Part shown: one piece after another, positions 61,423 through 64,000 of the stretch
Position numbering within the stretch: the stretch's first letter is position 1
Layout: every line of letters begins with the position of its first letter
Program-made: the position numbers and the translations under genes
Notes under the pieces: generated by a model
Database searches by the model: none
The model's input: only the letters and a program-made list of their open reading frames with translations
Told to the model about the DNA's origin: nothing
DNA from: Dehalococcoidia bacterium
GTDB lineage: Bacteria; Chloroflexota; Dehalococcoidia; Lucifugimonadales; UBA3495
Length of the DNA: 64,000 bases
NCBI GenBank assembly: GCA_012959605.1
Contig: DUCU01000032.1
Location: forward strand, 17,258-81,257
Direction of reading: 5' to 3'

Positions 61423-62234
61423 CCCAAGTTGTGGGCGTACGCTGGAGAGAAGCAGACCCGGTGAGCTACGCCACTGCAGAAGATTTCACCCTGCCAATGA
61501 AAAGCTACGTGGTTGTGCAGATGGAGAAATCCCAGGAATTAGCCAGGGTTTGCCGCGATAGCAAACAATTGGTGGCCTGCCTCCCCGATTCGGGCCTCGG
61601 AATGCGCGTCGTGCACAGGGCCCACGGCCGGTGACCTTGGCCGCTTGCAACAGAACCGTGAATCTGAAGAAGTGACCTTCAAGATTGCCCGTAAAAAGCC
61701 AGGGAATTAAACATTCCCATGAAGATCGTAGGCGCACATTACACCTTTCACCACTCTCGCATGGTGGTGACATTTGGCGCAGAGGGTCGGGTCGACTTTC
61801 GTCCGTTGATCCACGCATTGAGCTCAGCTACCGGTGGCCGAGTCGAATTGCGGCAGGTTGGCGACCGAGACATCGCCAAGCTGACTGGTGGAATTGGCCG
61901 TTGCGGAAACGAACTATGTTGCGTCAAATGGATAGACAAATTTGAATCCGCATCTGTTCGCATGGCCAAAGAACAGTCGCTGCCCATCAGTGCCGAGGGG
62001 CTTGCCGGCGCCTGTGGTCGACTGCGATGCTGCCTGCGGTTTGAGTACGACCAATACCGCCAGGTCAACAAGTTGCTGCCTAAGATTGGGGAATTGGTGG
62101 GGACGCCTTCAGGAGCAGCCACAGTAATCGTGGGACACCGGATGAAAGAAACAGTATCGGTCCGCTACGACGATGACCGGGTGTTGGAACTACCCCTGGC
62201 AGAAGTTGTCGCGAACCAACCTTCACGCAACTAA
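61419..62234 (+). pseudogene. PSP1/YaaT (RicT)-like gene broken by two frameshifts
   Basis: Whole locus. The first frame (61419-61634) gives MTQVVGVRWREADPVSYATAEDF...GMRVVHRA. The expected continuation TAGDLGRLQQNRESEEVTFKIARKK is in the +1 frame (about 61624-61697). The C-terminal part returns to the original frame as ARELNIPMKIVGAHYTF. The first shift fits one extra C in CCC at 61621-61623; the second fits one lost A in the A-run at 61693-61697. YaaT-type proteins act in sporulation, competence or RNA-processing (RicT) complexes. Neither frame reads through, so the gene is either dead or affected by assembly indels. Confidence 0.8.
61719..62234 (+). CDS. C-terminal PSP1/YaaT domain, intact portion
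   Basis: 171 residues open from ATG 61719. It contains the conserved PSP1 core: VTFGAEGRVDFRPLIHALSSATGGRVELRQVGDRDIAKLTGGIGRCGNELCC, KMAKEQ-like RMAKEQSLPISAEGLAGACGRLRCCLRFEYDQYRQ. The Cys pairs (CGNELCC and CGRLRCC) are the ligands of iron-sulfur clusters in the Bacillus Ric complex. If the frameshifts are real, this may be all that is translated, but no ribosome binding site precedes the ATG. Confidence 0.7.
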   Translation: MKIVGAHYTFHHSRMVVTFGAEGRVDFRPLIHALSSATGGRVELRQVGDRDIAKLTGGIGRCGNELCCVKWIDKFESASVRMAKEQSLPISAEGLAGACGRLRCCLRFEYDQYRQVNKLLPKIGELVGTPSGAATVIVGHRMKETVSVRYDDDRVLELPLAEVVANQPSRN

Positions 62235-62238
62235 AAGT

Positions 62239-62859
62239 TTACTCGTTGGTCCCGTCTCTTATGGACCAGGGGATATAGAGCTTCCATTCTTCCAAGATCA
62301 CCCTATTCTGTAGTATCAGATAGGGGTTGGGGTCTGGAGCTCTCGGCGTTGTACCCAACCTCATTTTAGCCTCATCCGGAGTGCGCCCTGCTTTGTGCAG
62401 GTTGCAGCCGTTGCAGGCCGCCACCACATTCTCCCAGGTATTCGCGCCGTGCTGACGCCGGGGAATAACGTGATCCAGCGTTAGATCCCGGGGTTTCTTA
62501 CCGCAGTACTGACAGGTGTACTTATCACGCAGAAAAACTTCCTTCTTGGACAGTTTCCTGGGTAGAAAGGGCCGCTTAACCATGTAGTCCAACCGAATGA
62601 TCGAAGGGGCGTCGATCTCTCGATCCACGGTGTGGAGATATCCGGGGTGGTTCTCGAGTAATTCGGCCTTTCCCTTGGTAACCAGGACAATCGCGCGGCG
62701 AACCGTGCAAATGTTCACGGGGACGTAATTCAGGTTCAACACCAGTACTGGCGCTCGGATTAAAACGTCAACGTCCACCGCCTCCGCAACTCCATCTTCT
62801 AAAGTGTCGCGGACTGCGCCATTCATCAAGGATCGTTTTATTTCCGCCTGTTTTACCAT
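62239..62859 (-). CDS. HNH endonuclease family protein
   Basis: 206 residues. The N-terminal part (VLVLNLNYVPVNICTVRRAIVLVTKGKAELLE) is typical of a widespread bacterial HNH group. The nuclease core is FLRDKYTCQYCGKKPRDLTLDHVIPRRQHGANTWENVVAACNGCNLHKAGRTP, with zinc CxxC pairs, the LDHV His and the N...H of the HNH motif. Biological role is unknown; often solitary and chromosomal. The start is uncertain (ATG 62859 or 62826), and neither has a clear ribosome binding site. Confidence 0.9.
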   Translation of the reverse strand: MVKQAEIKRSLMNGAVRDTLEDGVAEAVDVDVLIRAPVLVLNLNYVPVNICTVRRAIVLVTKGKAELLENHPGYLHTVDREIDAPSIIRLDYMVKRPFLPRKLSKKEVFLRDKYTCQYCGKKPRDLTLDHVIPRRQHGANTWENVVAACNGCNLHKAGRTPDEAKMRLGTTPRAPDPNPYLILQNRVILEEWKLYIPWSIRDGTNE

Positions 62860-62903
62860 GTCGGCCGGCTACTGGTCCTCCCGCGTCTAGACTAAGGACC
62901 CTC

Positions 62904-63012
62904 CTGGAAGCGTCCAGAAGAGCGATAGGGGGAAGTGCCACCCGGATGTCACCGGGGCCACCATAAATGCGCACAAGGCGCGCTACAAACCCAACCTGAT
63001 TAAAGGCTATCG
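62904..63012. other. Hairpin-rich intergenic region upstream of the HNH gene
   Basis: On either strand three local stems can form: CTGGA/TCCAG (62904-62917), CCCGG/CCGGG (62941-62956) and GCGC/GCGC (62969-62981). A 6-bp long-range pairing CGATAG/CTATCG (62923 and 63007) encloses the last two. It does not match a tRNA, SRP RNA, RNase P or riboswitch that I recognise. It may be a leader of the HNH gene or chance. Confidence 0.25.
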
Positions 63013-63061
63013 GGGAGCCTGCTGGCCAACATAGTAGCACATAGAGTTGGCCGGGTTATTT

Positions 63062-63108
63062 GAATTTAAAAGGCCCGGCAGAGGTTATCTGTCAGCGGCC
63101 CGGCCTTT
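63062..63108 (-). terminator. Terminator downstream of cvpA
   Basis: A stem AAAGGCC/GGCCTTT extended by three more pairs after one mismatch; on the minus strand it ends in TTTTAAATT. It overlaps the cvpA stop codon by two bases. Confidence 0.65.
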
Positions 63109-63619
63109 ACTGTGTCAGGTTTTCCAATTCATCGTCCCAGTCACCCGGGAGAATTCCGACGCCTCTGATTACCACGTCAAATTGGTCGGCCAAGAATGTA
63201 CCTAATTTAGACTCGTCAATGTCCACTTCCAAGTCTTTGACCGGGTATTTTTGCACTGCGGTAAGAACCCCAGAGAGCAGCAGGAAACCGATTAACACGC
63301 CCACGGCCATTCCGGCCATGCTGTTAACCAAGCCAAACAGCGGAATGATGCCAAGTATGGACCGGGCCATAAAGTTCAGGATTCCACCAATGATGAACAG
63401 CACCCCGAAGACCAGGACGAACCCGGCCACGGTCTGGGCGTTTTCGTTATCGGTGACAACGGAGAACATGCCGCCAACCGAATCGGCGATGCGGCTGGAG
63501 AGTGCCAGACCGATTACCAGGGAAACAAGCGGTACAAGAACCCCCATCAGACCCTTGGAATAACCCCAAAGGGCTGTGACTCCCCAAACGACAAGGATGG
63601 CGAAATCAATCCAGTTCAT
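63107..63619 (-). CDS. CvpA family membrane protein
   Basis: 170 residues with four hydrophobic helices: WIDFAILVVWGVTALWGYSKGLMGVLVPLVSLVIGLALSS is the CvpA start, followed by TVAGFVLVFGVLFIIGGILNF and MAGMAVGVLIGFLLLSGVL. A short acidic C-terminal tail follows. CvpA (colicin V production) proteins are inner-membrane and affect envelope integrity; the molecular role is unsettled. Confidence 0.9.
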   Translation of the reverse strand: MNWIDFAILVVWGVTALWGYSKGLMGVLVPLVSLVIGLALSSRIADSVGGMFSVVTDNENAQTVAGFVLVFGVLFIIGGILNFMARSILGIIPLFGLVNSMAGMAVGVLIGFLLLSGVLTAVQKYPVKDLEVDIDESKLGTFLADQFDVVIRGVGILPGDWDDELENLTQ

Positions 63620-63692
63620 AAAACTTCACATTACGCGAGAGATAATTGCTAAGCCGAGTGTAGCACGAGGGGAATCTGGTCCGACAAGGAGA

Positions 63693-64000
63693 TTAAGGGT
63701 CAGATGCGACCGCGTTTCGGAGTCCAATCAAAGCCACCAATGCTAGCAATCCTGACATGTATGAGCCGATAACGTCGCTAGGCCAATGGACGCCCATGTA
63801 AACCCGGGACATCCCCATGCCAATGATAACCAGAATAAGTGCGGCTTGGATTATGCGCCTAGCCAGAATCGGTTTTACCCACAACCCAACGAGATAAATC
63901 AGTACACCGCCCAGAATTATGGCTAACAGTGAATGGCCGCTGGGAAAACTCAAGCTAGACTGAACCGGTTCAAAAATCTGGTGGTCGGGCCGGGGCCGGT
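63693..64000 (-). CDS. PAP2 family phosphatase, partial (runs off window end)
   Basis: The frame is open through the window edge. It reads RPRPDHQIFEPVQSSLSFPSGHSLLAIILGGVLIYL, then three hydrophobic helices and MSRVYMGVHWPSDVIGSYMSG. These match PAP2 motif 1 (end, RP), motif 2 (SFPSGH) and motif 3 (SRxxxGxHxxxD). It is a membrane lipid or undecaprenyl-pyrophosphate phosphatase. About 102 residues are visible; the N-terminus lies beyond base 64000. Confidence 0.9.
   Translation of the reverse strand, partial: RPRPDHQIFEPVQSSLSFPSGHSLLAIILGGVLIYLVGLWVKPILARRIIQAALILVIIGMGMSRVYMGVHWPSDVIGSYMSGLLALVALIGLRNAVASDP

Noticed and set aside
62768-63040. 90-residue minus-strand frame upstream of the HNH gene
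   Set aside because: It overlaps the HNH start out of frame and its sequence is low-information Gly/Arg-rich.

Overview
The window looks like chromosomal DNA of a Chloroflexota bacterium, probably of the Dehalococcoidia / SAR202 type. This is an inference. It rests on several features seen together: an acVLRF1-type release factor next to MutS2, two xanthine dehydrogenase/CO dehydrogenase-type molybdenum hydroxylase operons, a luciferase-like flavin oxidoreductase, siroheme-dependent (Ahb) heme genes, Thr/Pro-rich lipoprotein linkers, TTG/GTG starts and short dispersed foldback repeats. Nearly all genes are housekeeping or catabolic. I see no phage, insertion sequence, CRISPR array or rRNA. 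There is one tRNA, Ile-GAT at about 15.4 kb.

Layout. 0-6 kb: a DUF429 protein, four tandem small cupins closed by a terminator, a decayed DUF2851 remnant, an MBL-fold hydrolase and a protein with four rhodanese domains. 6-14 kb: a molybdenum hydroxylase operon (order M-S-L, minus strand) divergent from hydantoinase/oxoprolinase hyuA-hyuB; the gap between them carries a palindrome and three 13-bp repeats. 14-18.5 kb: a lipoprotein gene whose lipobox Cys codon is TGA, tRNA-Ile, an MscS channel, a sirtuin and an isoaspartyl methyltransferase. 18.7-26.4 kb: a HTH regulator, then a tetrapyrrole operon (ahbA-ahbB fusion, sirC-like, hemC, cobA-hemD fusion, hemB, hemL) that covers glutamate-1-semialdehyde to siroheme and its decarboxylation; hemA is absent. 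26.4-35.6 kb: Ni superoxide dismutase, ilvD, malic enzyme, tldD, rmuC, tldE and an enoyl-CoA hydratase. The 3' end of tldD is repeated twice more as mini-ORFs. 35.6-38.9 kb: VLRF1 and mutS2 as a two-gene operon, a likely ribosome-rescue unit.

38.9-46.7 kb: DinB-like, NIPSNAP, class II aldolase and SnoaL-like proteins, a ferritin-VIT1 fusion (MbfA-like), an alpha/beta hydrolase, ribosomal protein L25, a DUF3800 protein and half of a phnE gene. 47-50.5 kb: lysS, serS and a truncated lipoprotein. 50.5-54.7 kb: a polysaccharide deacetylase, an LLM flavin oxidoreductase, a three-gene nitrile hydratase/thiocyanate hydrolase-like enzyme and surE. 55-58.7 kb: a form-II coxSLM-like operon. 59-64 kb: lysA, holB, a frameshifted PSP1/YaaT gene, an HNH endonuclease, cvpA and a PAP2 phosphatase that runs off the window.

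The strongest candidate for an under-described system is the VLRF1-MutS2 pair, a possible bacterial ribosome quality-control module. Other notable loci are the tldD tail repeats that differ almost only at synonymous sites, the TGA at a lipobox cysteine, the split-beta nitrile hydratase, and the divergent molybdenum hydroxylase/hydantoinase locus with its repeat-rich control region. Several genes carry single-base lesions, so either recent decay or residual assembly errors must be considered.
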